33,241 nucleotides of DNA from Bacteroidales bacterium. GTDB lineage: Bacteria; Bacteroidota; Bacteroidia; Bacteroidales; ML635J-15. The notes beneath the pieces were generated by a model, which was not told the origin of the DNA, did not search any database, and was given only the letters and a program-made list of their open reading frames with translations. Numbering within the stretch: the first letter of the stretch is position 1; each line of letters begins with the position of its first letter. Shown one piece after another: positions 17,096 through 25,419 of this stretch. Location: contig JAQVOR010000029.1 of NCBI GenBank assembly GCA_028702535.1, positions 1 through 33,241 of the forward strand. Direction: 5' to 3'. The position numbers and the translations under genes are program-made.

Positions 17096-17719
17096 TTATT
17101 CTTCTATTAGTTCACGATTCCGGCTGCGTTGCACCCAAATAATTACACCAACCACAATAAGAGCCATAGGCGGCAATATCATCAATCCATTATTAGCATA
17201 TCCAAGCTGATAAAATTTTTCGGGAACCACTTGAATATCCCAGATTGTCCCACTACCAAACAACTCTCTAAAAAATGCAACAATAATCAATATTGCACCA
17301 TATCCAAGACCGTTTCCTATACCGTCAAGGAAGGCACGTTTAGGAGAATTTGAGAGAGCAAAAGCCTCAAGTCGTCCCATGATAATACAATTTGTAATAA
17401 TCAGCCCAACAAAAACCGAAAGTTGTTTACTAACATCGAACACAAACGCTTTTAAAAACTGATCGACAATAATCACAAGTGCTGCCACAACGACCAATTG
17501 AACGATAATTCTAATTCGTTTAGGGATTGTATTTCGCAACAAAGAAATAACCACATTTGACATTGCCATTACAAAAATAACACTTAACGACATAACCACA
17601 GCAGGCTCTAATTTGACCGTAACTGCCAATGCAGAACAAATACCCAGAACCTGCACAGTTATAGGATTGTTCTTATTTATCGGGTCTGTCAATAATTTTA
17701 AATTCTTTTTAGAAAACAT
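17096..17719 (-). CDS. nqrD: Na+-translocating NADH:quinone reductase subunit D
   Basis: 207 residues with six membrane helices. Family signatures are [17 protein letters not shown] near the N-terminus and [20 protein letters not shown], with cysteines on half-helices as in NqrE. It forms the membrane iron site with NqrE. It lies 6 nt after nqrC and 4 nt before nqrE. Confidence 0.97.
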   Translation of the reverse strand: MFSKKNLKLLTDPINKNNPITVQVLGICSALAVTVKLEPAVVMSLSVIFVMAMSNVVISLLRNTIPKRIRIIVQLVVVAALVIIVDQFLKAFVFDVSKQLSVFVGLIITNCIIMGRLEAFALSNSPKRAFLDGIGNGLGYGAILIIVAFFRELFGSGTIWDIQVVPEKFYQLGYANNGLMILPPMALIVVGVIIWVQRSRNRELIEE

Positions 17720-17725
17720 AAGGTA

Positions 17726-18427
17726 TTATTTTTTATTATTTTCAATAAATTTCAAATAAGCACTCAAACAAGTTTTAAGCATATCTCGCAAACCGTGCGA
17801 AGTAATAGTTCCTCCAGATACTGCATCAACAGCGTGGTTATTATCACTTGCATCAGTTTTTATAAGGTCGATAGAAACGAAATTTCCATTTTCATCAAAA
17901 ATAGATTTGTCAATAAACTCTTTTTGGAACTCGGCGGTTGAAATTTCTGCACCCAAACCAGGAGTTTCGGATTTATGATCGAAATAAACGCCAAAAACAT
18001 GATTCAAATCTTCATAAAAGGAAATATACCCCCAAAGTGGTCCCCACAATCCTTTACCATACAAAGGAAATATGTATTTTAAATCTCCATCTTGAGTTTT
18101 TGCGACATAAATAGGCCATTGTTGGTCGGCAGGAGGTTTTCTCAACTCATCTTTTAGATTAATTTTAAACGCATCAACATTATCTAACTTCTCGCCTTCA
18201 ACATTTATAGCAAAAACTTCAACAATAATTTCCTTGTAAAGGCTTTCTACATTATCAGGATTACTCTCAACATTAAAAGCTGCCAAAACATTTTTCTTTT
18301 TTTCGAGCTCCACATTTTTCTTTTGAAATGGTTGCAAACTAACAGCCACAAAAGTTAGAATTGTAGCGACCACAATCACCATTATAACGGCGTATATAAA
18401 TGTATATTTATTACTATTCCTATCCAT
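17726..18427 (-). CDS. nqrC: Na+-translocating NADH:quinone reductase subunit C
   Basis: 233 residues: one N-terminal membrane span (about 10-30) and a periplasmic FMN-binding domain. FMN is attached covalently to a threonine in the motif usually written SGATxT/S; here it reads AVSGGTITS (about 202-210), with the expected threonine at 207 but glycine in place of alanine. Other family marks are PLYGKGLWGPLWGYI and ETPGLGAEIS. The flavin transferase (ApbE) needed for the attachment is not in the window. The gene is 4 nt after nqrB. Confidence 0.97.
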   Translation of the reverse strand: MDRNSNKYTFIYAVIMVIVVATILTFVAVSLQPFQKKNVELEKKKNVLAAFNVESNPDNVESLYKEIIVEVFAINVEGEKLDNVDAFKINLKDELRKPPADQQWPIYVAKTQDGDLKYIFPLYGKGLWGPLWGYISFYEDLNHVFGVYFDHKSETPGLGAEISTAEFQKEFIDKSIFDENGNFVSIDLIKTDASDNNHAVDAVSGGTITSHGLRDMLKTCLSAYLKFIENNKK

Positions 18428-18431
18428 AATT

Positions 18432-19616
18432 TTAAGATTTAACTGATGATACAGAACGTTTTAATCTTTTTTTAATATTTTGCTGTACAACAAGATGGTC
18501 AATTAAAGGAGCAAATACGTTCATTAACAAAATAGCAAGCATCATACCTTCTGGGTAAGCAGGATTTAGCACCCTAATAAGTATAGCAAGAAAACCTATA
18601 AGAAATCCATAAATATATTTCCCTTTATTTGTTTGAGCACCAGTAACAGGATCGGTTGCCATAAACACCATCCCAAAAGCAAATCCGCCTAACATAAGTT
18701 GCTCAAACCAAGCTATTTCCATTGCCGAATTAACAGCAAACACATTTAGCAATAGCCCCATAACAATACCTCCGGCAAGAGTTGAAAACATAATTCGCCA
18801 ACTTCCGAGTCCAGCAACAAGTAAAATTAATGCACCAAGTAATATAGCGATTATAGAAGTTTCTCCAACAGAGCCAGGGATTGTTCCAATAAACATTTCG
18901 AGATGGCTTACTTTTTCACCAAAGCCATTAATAAAATTGGAAGCTCCAGTAGCAGACTGAGCGAGTAAAGTAGCACCAGAATATCCGTCAATAATTCCTT
19001 CGCCACTCATCATACCGCTGACCCAAATTTTATCTCCAGACATCCATGAAGGATATGCGAAAAACAAAAATGCTCGTGCAGTAAGAGCAGGATTAAGGAT
19101 ATTCATACCAGAGCCACCAAAAACTTCTTTACCAATTATTACCGCAAACGCTGTTGCAATCGCAAGCATCCACAAAGGAATATCGGCAGGTACTATTAAT
19201 GGTATAAGTATTCCAGTTACAAGAAAGCCTTCGCTAATTTCGTGTTTGCGAACCTGTGCAAAAGCGAACTCAATTCCAAGTCCGACAATATAGGTTACCG
19301 CAATCAGAGGAATAACTTTTATAATTCCATAACTTATCATGGGCCAAAACTCTTGTGGCTGTCCTGTTGCAATAAAATGTTGTAAGCCAGTATTATAAAT
19401 ACCGAACAACAAAGCTGGCATTAAAGCAAGTACAACAATTATCATTGTGCGTTTCATGTCTATTGCGTCTCTAATATGAGCACCTTTTTTGGTAACATGA
19501 TCTGGCACAAACAAAAAAGTCTCAAAACCGTCAAAAACCGAATGCAAAAAATAAAATCTTCCCCCTTCTTCAAAATGAGGTTTAATTTTATCAACTCTTT
19601 TTCTTAGAAACTTCAT
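18432..19616 (-). CDS. nqrB: Na+-translocating NADH:quinone reductase subunit B
   Basis: 394 residues with about ten membrane helices; this subunit forms the sodium path and binds covalent FMN and riboflavin. The FMN threonine lies in DGYSGATLLAQ (T216). Other conserved stretches are GGSGMNILNPALTARAFLFF and FMATDPVTGAQTNKGK. The extended cytosolic N-terminus (KPHFEEGGRFYFLHSVFDGF) is typical. It starts 11 nt after nqrA. Confidence 0.97.
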   Translation of the reverse strand: MKFLRKRVDKIKPHFEEGGRFYFLHSVFDGFETFLFVPDHVTKKGAHIRDAIDMKRTMIIVVLALMPALLFGIYNTGLQHFIATGQPQEFWPMISYGIIKVIPLIAVTYIVGLGIEFAFAQVRKHEISEGFLVTGILIPLIVPADIPLWMLAIATAFAVIIGKEVFGGSGMNILNPALTARAFLFFAYPSWMSGDKIWVSGMMSGEGIIDGYSGATLLAQSATGASNFINGFGEKVSHLEMFIGTIPGSVGETSIIAILLGALILLVAGLGSWRIMFSTLAGGIVMGLLLNVFAVNSAMEIAWFEQLMLGGFAFGMVFMATDPVTGAQTNKGKYIYGFLIGFLAILIRVLNPAYPEGMMLAILLMNVFAPLIDHLVVQQNIKKRLKRSVSSVKS

Positions 19617-19627
19617 ATTATTATTTT

Positions 19628-20983
19628 TTACGACATTTCTTTAATCATCAAATTAAGACCAGTACGCACAATTTCCTGCACATCCATTTTTGATGTACAA
19701 GCAAATTCGCATAATGCAAAATCTTCTTCAATTATTTCATAAATTCCCATTTGCTCCATTTTATCGATATCTTCGGCAAGAATAGCTTTAATAAGCAATT
19801 GCGGATAGACATCTATTGGACAAACTGCTTCGTACTGTCCTGTAACGACATAGGCTCTTTTCCCACCATGTAAGTTTGTATCTGGTGCAAATTTTTTGCG
19901 AGGGAATAATTTTGACATAAAAGTAGTTGTCAAACTTAACTTATTAAATCCTGGTAATGCCCAGCCAAACAATTCATGCTTATTACCTTCGGGAATTACA
20001 GTAACTAAATTATCAAAAAAGCCCAAAAATCTGCTGTGCGAAATATTAGAACCTGTAAGAACATTTCCAGAAATCACTCTAAGATTATCATCAGTATTTA
20101 ATTTAGATTTTAACAATTGTGTTAAATCTGCTCCAGCAGTAGTTTTAAAATAAGCAGGCTCTTTAACCTCTGAACCAGCAAGAGCGACAGTTCTTTCTGG
20201 ATTATAAATTCCAGTTTTCAGAAAACTTCCAATAATCGGCAAGTCGGTAGCATTAACGGTCCACACAATTTCGCCTTTATTAATAGGCTTTATTTTATTA
20301 ATCTGCACGCCATGTAAACCAGCAGGATGTGGTCCATGAAAGTAATTGATTTTGTAATTTTCTTTATTTTCAATTAAATCAACAAGCCTTGAGCCTTTCT
20401 TAAAACTAAGATATACGTCGCCGTCAGTTAGAAGTTTAATGGTTTTTAATGCCAAATTAATCTCTTCTTTATCAGCATTAAGAATAAACTCAAAATCTGG
20501 AGCTAAAGGAGCTGAATCGAACATCGAAATAAAAATATCTCGTGGTTTAGTTTCTGGATTAGCGATTATTCCATAAGGTCTTTGCTTGATATAAGGCCAA
20601 ATGCCAGCATTTAAAAACAATTTTTTAATTGCCTCAGCATTTTTCAAATCGTCTTTAGAAATATTATGCTTGATTTTTCCAATTTCATCAGATTTTTCTA
20701 TGATAATTTCGAGCATTTTGCGTTTATCTCCTCGCACAACTTTGCTTATAAGTCCAGCAACAGGAGCCACAAAAACAATATCTGGACGATATTTATCAAA
20801 AAAGACAGGCTCTCCTTGTTTAACTTTTTCGCCTTCTTTCCAACTTAATTTCGGGACAAGTCCAAAAAAATCGATAGGCTTTAAAGCAAAGAGTTCGGGA
20901 TTATGATCAGCCATAAACTGGTTCTTAGCTTTGCCTTTTAGATCTATATCCACTCCCTTTCGGATACGAATTGTTTTATCCAT
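19628..20983 (-). CDS. nqrA: Na+-translocating NADH:quinone reductase subunit A
   Basis: 451 residues, the soluble cytosolic subunit involved in quinone interaction. Family marks include the start KTIRIRKGVDIDLKGKA, the segment FHGPHPAGLHGVQINKI, and TGQYEAVCPIDVYPQLL near the C-terminus. It is the first gene of the six-gene nqr operon, which pumps Na+ outward while moving electrons from NADH to quinone. Gene order is the usual A-B-C-D-E-F with gaps of 4-11 nt. A -7-like box lies 55 nt upstream of the ATG. Confidence 0.97.
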   Translation of the reverse strand: MDKTIRIRKGVDIDLKGKAKNQFMADHNPELFALKPIDFFGLVPKLSWKEGEKVKQGEPVFFDKYRPDIVFVAPVAGLISKVVRGDKRKMLEIIIEKSDEIGKIKHNISKDDLKNAEAIKKLFLNAGIWPYIKQRPYGIIANPETKPRDIFISMFDSAPLAPDFEFILNADKEEINLALKTIKLLTDGDVYLSFKKGSRLVDLIENKENYKINYFHGPHPAGLHGVQINKIKPINKGEIVWTVNATDLPIIGSFLKTGIYNPERTVALAGSEVKEPAYFKTTAGADLTQLLKSKLNTDDNLRVISGNVLTGSNISHSRFLGFFDNLVTVIPEGNKHELFGWALPGFNKLSLTTTFMSKLFPRKKFAPDTNLHGGKRAYVVTGQYEAVCPIDVYPQLLIKAILAEDIDKMEQMGIYEIIEEDFALCEFACTSKMDVQEIVRTGLNLMIKEMS

Positions 20984-21037
20984 GAAAAAATATTTAATTA
21001 AACTATATCTTTAAACATTTAAAAATATTTAATGTTC

Positions 21038-21045
21038 CAAAAATA
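21038..21045 (-). promoter_or_regulatory. Candidate -7 box of the nqr operon
   Basis: The minus strand reads TATTTTTG, an exact TAnnTTTG match, about 55 nt before the nqrA ATG. No TTTG at the proper -33 distance is seen. Confidence 0.4.
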
Positions 21046-21235
21046 ACAAAAAAAACATTGAATTTTTAAAAAGCAAGGAAAGCTTACGAGTTTAATTAAA
21101 ATTATCCCTAAAGTAGATACAGATAATTCGACTTTTTACACCAATTAGAGATTCTATTTATTTCCGATAAAAATATGATTATTGAATAATGTATGCGGCA
21201 CACTAATCAGATTAATATCAAATTTTAACGAGGGT

Positions 21236-21559
21236 CTACTCTTGAACTTGCATTATGAATTCTAAATGATATTTACCACGGAAAGAATTGAAATTGTATC
21301 ATGTCGCTTGATGTATTAGCTTAATTAAACTATGTTCTGAATAATTTATTTCTTCGGGTTCAACAAAATAAAAGATCTGCTCATCTATTTTTCTTGGTAT
21401 CTCACATGAATAACTGCCATCCTTTTTAATTAATTCTGAATTTAGTAATGTTGTGCTAATTATCACATTCCCATATTCATTTATTTCAATTCAAAAAAAC
21501 AAATCATTTTCTGCAAGACTAATAAGAAATCACTCATTAGTATGTTTGTAATCATCATT
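21236..21559 (-). pseudogene. Protein-like frame interrupted by three in-frame TGA codons
   Basis: Reading the minus strand from 21559, just after a TAA, gives 107 codons to a TAG at 21236-21238. The frame has no TAA or TAG and no shift, but has TGA at 21530-21532, 21491-21493 and 21299-21301. The residues between look like a soluble protein, for example SLAENDLFF-(TGA)-IEINEYGN, then CEIPRKIDEQIFYFVEPEEI and HSLIKLIHQAT-(TGA)-YNFN. Tryptophan fits at each TGA. The nearest explanation is a decaying gene with TGG-to-TGA changes; a recoded or foreign gene is the alternative. There is no obvious ATG at its head. I recognise no family. Confidence 0.45.
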
Positions 21560-21649
21560 TTAGATTATGCAAAAAACCAGGTATGCTATTTTCGGTTGAA
21601 ATCTTTACTGTGATAAAAGATTGAGTGCAAAATTACAAATATTAGTTGC

Positions 21650-21676
21650 AAAAAAAACGGGTGCATAACACACCCG
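21650..21676 (-). terminator. Rho-independent terminator of the SPFH gene
   Basis: On the minus strand the stem CGGGTG...CACCCG (21671-21676 with 21658-21663) closes a 7-nt loop and is followed by eight T. It begins 9 nt past the stop of the gene ending at 21685. This is the clearest terminator in the window. Confidence 0.8.
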
Positions 21677-21684
21677 CAATATTT

Positions 21685-22824
21685 TTAGATACCTGGCACC
21701 GGTGGTGGCGGTGGTATTGGTGGCGGAGTAGCACCGAACACTTGCGTCATTTCTGGCACTTGCCCAGCCGCAGTCCAATTGGTCATTCCGTCTCTCCAGA
21801 CAAGGGTATCTTTTGATAATGAGCCATTCGCCGCCATTTGTTTTAATGTATTCACATCATAAGGACCAGATTGCTGTCCGTTTACAACTGCAAAATAAGT
21901 TAAAGCAGGTGGCATTGGTGGAGGAGCTCCTCCGCCTTGCTGTTGTGGTTGCTGTTGCTGATTACTTTGATTCATATTAGTCATCATAGTGTTTGCCATA
22001 GCCAGCCCCATTCCCATTCCCATTCCTTCGGACGCTCCGCCTCCGCCAGGATTGGTAGCAGCGGCTTCCATTGCATTAGCGGCTTGAAATTGAGTATATT
22101 GGCTCATATTTCCAATAATCCCCATACTTGATCGCTTGTCGAGAGCTTCTTCAACATTTGGTGGAAGAGATATATTAGAAACTAAGAATTTAGTCATTTC
22201 TAGACCATAAGCCTTATATTCTTCAGTTATAACTTTACCAATGACTTCGGAAAACTCATTATAGTTAGCCGCCATGTCTAAGACAGGAATTTTGGCTTCT
22301 GCTACTGCATCAGTAAAACGAGTTACAATAATAGTTCTCAATTGATTAGTAACTTGTTCGGTTGTAAAACTTCCGTCTGTACCCACAATATCACGAATAA
22401 AGGTTGCAGCGTCATTTACTCTAAATTCATAATTTCCAAAAGCTCTAATTCTGATAGGACCAAATTCGGCATCTCTTAACATTATTGGATTAGGTGTTCC
22501 CCATTTATTATCAAGAAATTTTTTGGTATTTACAAAATATACCTCTGCTTTAAAAGGGCTATTAAAGCCATACTTCCAACCTTTAAGAGTTGCCAATATT
22601 GGCATATTCTCAGTAGTTAGTGTGTACATACCAGGTGAATACACATCCGCAATTTGGCCTTCATTAATAAACACTGCGACCTGTGATTCTCTAACAGTGA
22701 GTTTTGATCCCATTTTAATTTCGTTCTGATATCTTTCAAAACGATGAACAATAATATCATTGCTAGGATCTAACCACTCAATGATATCAATAAATTCTTT
22801 CTTTAACTTGTTTATTATTCCCAT
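21685..22824 (-). CDS. SPFH-domain protein with C-terminal GYF_2 domain
   Basis: 379 residues. The first ~240 match the SPFH/band-7-like proteins often annotated as virion core protein or YdjI-type (VHRFERYQNEIKMGSKLTVRE, then FGPIRIRAFGNYEFRV). Residues 245-308 form a low-complexity G/M/Q/P linker with a run of glutamines. The end (about 309-360) matches the GYF_2 domain (TYFAVVNGQQSGPYDVNTLK, LVWRDGMTNW), followed by a proline-rich tail. There is no signal peptide or membrane span. SPFH proteins form membrane-associated scaffolds, and GYF_2 domains probably bind partners. The HPt gene ends 4 nt upstream of its start, so the two are co-transcribed. A strong terminator follows. Confidence 0.88.
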   Translation of the reverse strand: MGIINKLKKEFIDIIEWLDPSNDIIVHRFERYQNEIKMGSKLTVRESQVAVFINEGQIADVYSPGMYTLTTENMPILATLKGWKYGFNSPFKAEVYFVNTKKFLDNKWGTPNPIMLRDAEFGPIRIRAFGNYEFRVNDAATFIRDIVGTDGSFTTEQVTNQLRTIIVTRFTDAVAEAKIPVLDMAANYNEFSEVIGKVITEEYKAYGLEMTKFLVSNISLPPNVEEALDKRSSMGIIGNMSQYTQFQAANAMEAAATNPGGGGASEGMGMGMGLAMANTMMTNMNQSNQQQQPQQQGGGAPPPMPPALTYFAVVNGQQSGPYDVNTLKQMAANGSLSKDTLVWRDGMTNWTAAGQVPEMTQVFGATPPPIPPPPPVPGI

Positions 22825-22828
22825 AGAT

Positions 22829-23176
22829 TTATTTTTTAAGTATTTTTTCTAATTCAATAATATGATTATTTAAGGATATAAAAATACAATTAATTTTAGT
22901 ATTATAATCGAAAGTGGAAGAATAATTTTGTGCTTCTTGTTCAACAATTTCGATTTCGAACGTTAATTTATCAAATCCTAAGGTTGCGACTGGTGTTTTA
23001 AATTTATGTAAAAGGAAAGCTATTAGCTTGTAATTATTATCATCTATCGCCTCCAACAGTTCGATTAATTTAGTTTTCTGCGAATTTTCCAACATTTGGA
23101 GCAAGTCTATGGCTAGTTGGTTATCATCAGCGGTCCTTTCTTTAAGTGCAATAATATTAATACAAGTTTCTATCAT
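22829..23176 (-). CDS. Probable HPt (histidine phosphotransfer) protein
   Basis: 115 residues, all predicted helical, the size of a stand-alone HPt domain. The diagnostic segment is FLLHKFKTPVATLGFDKL, which fits AHxLKGxxxxLG with the phospho-accepting His at position 57. HPt proteins relay phosphate between a hybrid kinase and a response regulator. The neighbouring kinase (24016) is LytS-like and normally needs no HPt, so the true partner may lie elsewhere. The gene is 4 nt before the SPFH-GYF gene and follows a perfect 12-bp hairpin that separates it from the response regulator. The call rests on one motif plus length. Confidence 0.65.
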   Translation of the reverse strand: MIETCINIIALKERTADDNQLAIDLLQMLENSQKTKLIELLEAIDDNNYKLIAFLLHKFKTPVATLGFDKLTFEIEIVEQEAQNYSSTFDYNTKINCIFISLNNHIIELEKILKK

Positions 23177-23180
23177 AACA

Positions 23181-23214
23181 AAAAAAATAGTACCTGTAAA
23201 GATACTATTTTTTT
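23181..23214 (-). terminator. Perfect hairpin between response regulator and HPt gene
   Basis: AAAAAAATAGTA (23181-23192) and TACTATTTTTTT (23203-23214) are perfect inverse arms around a 10-nt loop. On the minus strand the hairpin ends in a T run 5 nt before the HPt start codon. It could terminate or attenuate transcription coming from the kinase-regulator pair. Confidence 0.55.
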
Positions 23215-23305
23215 ATAAAGTAATGGATTGTCAAACAAAAAAATATTTTCGCCAATTTTGGGTACTTTATAATTTGTTAGACCTAATTAGTGTTTTGAAC
23301 AAGAA

Positions 23306-24019
23306 TTATCTTCTTAATAATCTTCTATTAACAAATTCCAAGAAAACATCTCTGTAAGAGCGTCCTATAGGCACTCTATTTTCTTTGATATTAACAAAAT
23401 TACCATCAATATCAGCGATATGAGTTACGTTGATAATAAATGATTTACTAACTCTGAAGAAAATTTCTTCGGGTAGTTTGTTATGAATAGTTTTAACATT
23501 CATCGCAGTCATGTATTTACCATGAGTAGCATGAACAATTACATAGTCTTTAAGGCCTTCGATAAACAACAATTCATCAAATCTAATTTTGACATATTTT
23601 CTTTCAGATTTGATAAAAATAAAATCGTCTTCGATTGCTTCAAATACAGCTGTATTTTCAGACAACTTGATATACTCTTCGGCTTTAGCAACCGCTTTAA
23701 TAAATCTATCAAGTTTTACAGGTTTAACCAGATAATCTACAACATCAAGCTCATAAGCTTCGACGGCATACTGCGGATAAGCAGTTGTTAGGATTACCAT
23801 AGGGGCATTACTAAGACTTCTTAGAAATTCGAGGCCTGATACGCCAGGCATTTCGATATCCAAAAACATAATATCCACATCATTTTTTTGAATAAAGTCA
23901 TTAGCAGAAGTAGCATCTTCAAATTCACCAACCAATTTGAGGTTTGATAACTCGCTAATGTTCATTTTCATACCTTCACGTGCTAAAGGTTCGTCATCTA
24001 CAATTATACATTTCATCAT
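23306..24019 (-). CDS. LytTR-family response regulator
   Basis: 237 residues. The receiver domain (1-120) has the acidic pair DDE at 8-10, the phosphorylated aspartate in FLDIEMPG (D54), the T/A switch LTTAY and the lysine in YLVKPVK. The C-terminal LytTR DNA-binding domain (about 135-237) includes FIKSERKYVKIRFDELLFIE and FFRVSKSFIINVTHI. It pairs with the sensor kinase whose TGA stop overlaps this ATG (ATGA), a typical LytS/LytR-type arrangement. Targets are unknown. Confidence 0.95.
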   Translation of the reverse strand: MMKCIIVDDEPLAREGMKMNISELSNLKLVGEFEDATSANDFIQKNDVDIMFLDIEMPGVSGLEFLRSLSNAPMVILTTAYPQYAVEAYELDVVDYLVKPVKLDRFIKAVAKAEEYIKLSENTAVFEAIEDDFIFIKSERKYVKIRFDELLFIEGLKDYVIVHATHGKYMTAMNVKTIHNKLPEEIFFRVSKSFIINVTHIADIDGNFVNIKENRVPIGRSYRDVFLEFVNRRLLRR

Positions 24020-25053
24020 TTTAATTCTATTTTTAATTTAACATAATAATAAGTATCTCTATCTTCAATAATTAGTTCATGATTATCTTTATATAATAAT
24101 TCTAATCTTCTTTTAATATTTATCAGTCCAATTCCGCCTTGTTTAATTTCTGTAATCGGTCTTGTATCATTCTTCGAGTTTTTTACGGCAAAGATAACAT
24201 ATTTTTCTACTATCTCGGCATAAATATGAATAAAATTATCAACATTTTTTGAACTTACCCCATGTTTAAAAGCATTCTCAAGGAATGGTATGAACATAAA
24301 GGGATATATCATTAAACCTTTAAAACTACCATTTTGTTCAAATTTTATGTCAATTTTTGCAATACGCATCTTCTGTAAGTCCACATAATTGCGTAAGTAT
24401 TCGACTTCTGCCTTTAGCATTACTTTATCTTGGGAGCATTCATAAAGTTGATATCTAAGTAAATCTGATAATTTTAAAATCATTTCGGAAGACTTTTTAG
24501 GGTCTATACGAGTTTGAATATAAATATTATTTAAAATATTAAATAAGAAATGGGGGTTCATTTGGGTTTTAAGGAAATCAAGTTCAGAAACTGTTTTAGC
24601 TTGCTCAAGTTTGTGCATTTGTAATTGGTTTTGCTGATTTATCATAAAGATCTTTATTCCTATTGCTATTACAATAAAGACTAATGAAACTTGGATACTG
24701 TGTATCTGTCTATGCAAACAAGTGTCAAACGCAAGTTCTCCGTTAGCAAAAATAAAATTTTGCAAAAAGAAATTAATTGTAAGATTTAATAAAATCAACA
24801 AAATAAGCAGCACGAAGAACTTAGTTAATTGATATTTTTTCTGAACAAATTTTGGGATTAAAACCAATAAAATAACATAAATACTAACAAAATCGATTAT
24901 TAGAGCCGAGAAGTAAGAGTGATCGTCTGTTAAGCTATTACCAAAATAAAAGACTATTCCACTAAACAGAATATAAGCCAACCAAAACATAAGATGATTC
25001 AAAAATCTATATTTTGTACCCAGCAGGATTCTTTTATTTGATATAGCGTTCAA
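24016..25053 (-). CDS. LytS/YehU-type sensor histidine kinase
   Basis: 345 residues. Four hydrophobic segments in the first ~137 residues (about 22-38, 49-67, 79-100, 119-137) form the membrane sensor. The His_kinase domain follows, with LKTQMNPHFLFNILNNIY (His168 as phosphoacceptor), then the ATPase part with PFLENAFKHGVS (N box) and GGIGLINIKRRLELLY (G box). It phosphorylates the LytTR regulator encoded in the overlapping next gene. No extracellular ligand domain is present. Its stop is the only TGA among the complete genes here. A well-matched promoter lies upstream. Confidence 0.95.
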   Translation of the reverse strand: MNAISNKRILLGTKYRFLNHLMFWLAYILFSGIVFYFGNSLTDDHSYFSALIIDFVSIYVILLVLIPKFVQKKYQLTKFFVLLILLILLNLTINFFLQNFIFANGELAFDTCLHRQIHSIQVSLVFIVIAIGIKIFMINQQNQLQMHKLEQAKTVSELDFLKTQMNPHFLFNILNNIYIQTRIDPKKSSEMILKLSDLLRYQLYECSQDKVMLKAEVEYLRNYVDLQKMRIAKIDIKFEQNGSFKGLMIYPFMFIPFLENAFKHGVSSKNVDNFIHIYAEIVEKYVIFAVKNSKNDTRPITEIKQGGIGLINIKRRLELLYKDNHELIIEDRDTYYYVKLKIELK

Positions 25054-25077
25054 TATATTTCGTTATTATAATTAGCA

Positions 25078-25110
25078 CAAAAGTACGAAATTAATAAATA
25101 CAATAACAAA
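25078..25110 (-). promoter_or_regulatory. Promoter of the kinase-regulator operon
   Basis: On the minus strand TACTTTTG (25078-25085) matches TAnnTTTG and TTTG (25107-25110) lies 21 nt upstream, within the usual 19-21 range. The kinase ATG is 25 nt downstream of the -7 box. Confidence 0.65.
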
Positions 25111-25195
25111 ACTCATTAAGTTTTTTTTTCAACATCTGCTATAAACTTTGAATAATGTAGAGTTTGCAAGGATAAATTTAATTAAGAAAAGTGGG

Positions 25196-25230
25196 GAGAG
25201 AAGAGAGAAGAGAGAAGAGAGAAGAGAGAA
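25196..25230. repeat. Five perfect 7-bp tandem repeats
   Basis: GAGAGAA repeats five times without error, followed by AAG. This simple-sequence tract could vary in copy number. It lies 86 bases from the kinase promoter's -33 box, too far for an obvious spacer effect. Confidence 0.85.
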
Positions 25231-25281
25231 AAGTGAGTACTATACTACAGAATCACAGAATTCAGAACTCCTGATCTATTC

Positions 25282-25308
25282 GCAAATCAGCAATCCCCAG
25301 ATTTAAAG
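25282..25308 (-). repeat. Dispersed repeat, copy 1 (AATCTGGGGATTGCTGATTTGC)
   Basis: The minus strand here carries the same AATCTGGGGATTGCTGATTT core as the plus strand at 28969-28990 and 30083-30106. The match to the 30083 copy extends for about 26 bases. Confidence 0.75.
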
Positions 25309-25351
25309 ATTAGCCTTAAATTTGTTGTCGGATAAAATATAATATTATTTT

Positions 25352-25419
25352 GACTTTACATTGCCGACAAAGAAATCAAATCCTATTTCTGCCAGTAAAT
25401 TGGAGGCAATGTAAAGGTC
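25352..25419. mobile_element. MITE-like element, copy 1
   Basis: A 68-bp element bounded by GACTTTACATTGCC and GGCAATGTAAAGGTC. The core AATCCTATTTCTGCC matches, in the opposite orientation, the second copy at 30246-30312. It has no coding capacity. Terminal inverted repeats plus a second copy suggest a miniature element or a palindromic extragenic repeat. Confidence 0.6.

Larger units (their letters stand above)
20984..21684. other. Gap between the nqr operon and the SPFH gene
   Basis: These 701 bases contain no intact gene. They hold a candidate nqr -7 box (21038-21045), a minus-strand protein-like frame interrupted by three TGA codons (21236-21559) and a terminator for the SPFH gene (21650-21676). 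The stretch 21061-21235 shows nothing I recognise. Confidence 0.7.

Noticed and set aside
21236..21559. Selenoprotein reading of the three TGA codons
   Set aside because: Three selenocysteines at these spacings, with no visible stem-loop after each TGA, is unlikely; Trp codon decay or recoding fits better.
21937..22131. Plus-strand frame rich in His and Ser opposite the SPFH gene
   Set aside because: It is the shadow of the low-complexity G/M/Q linker on the other strand.
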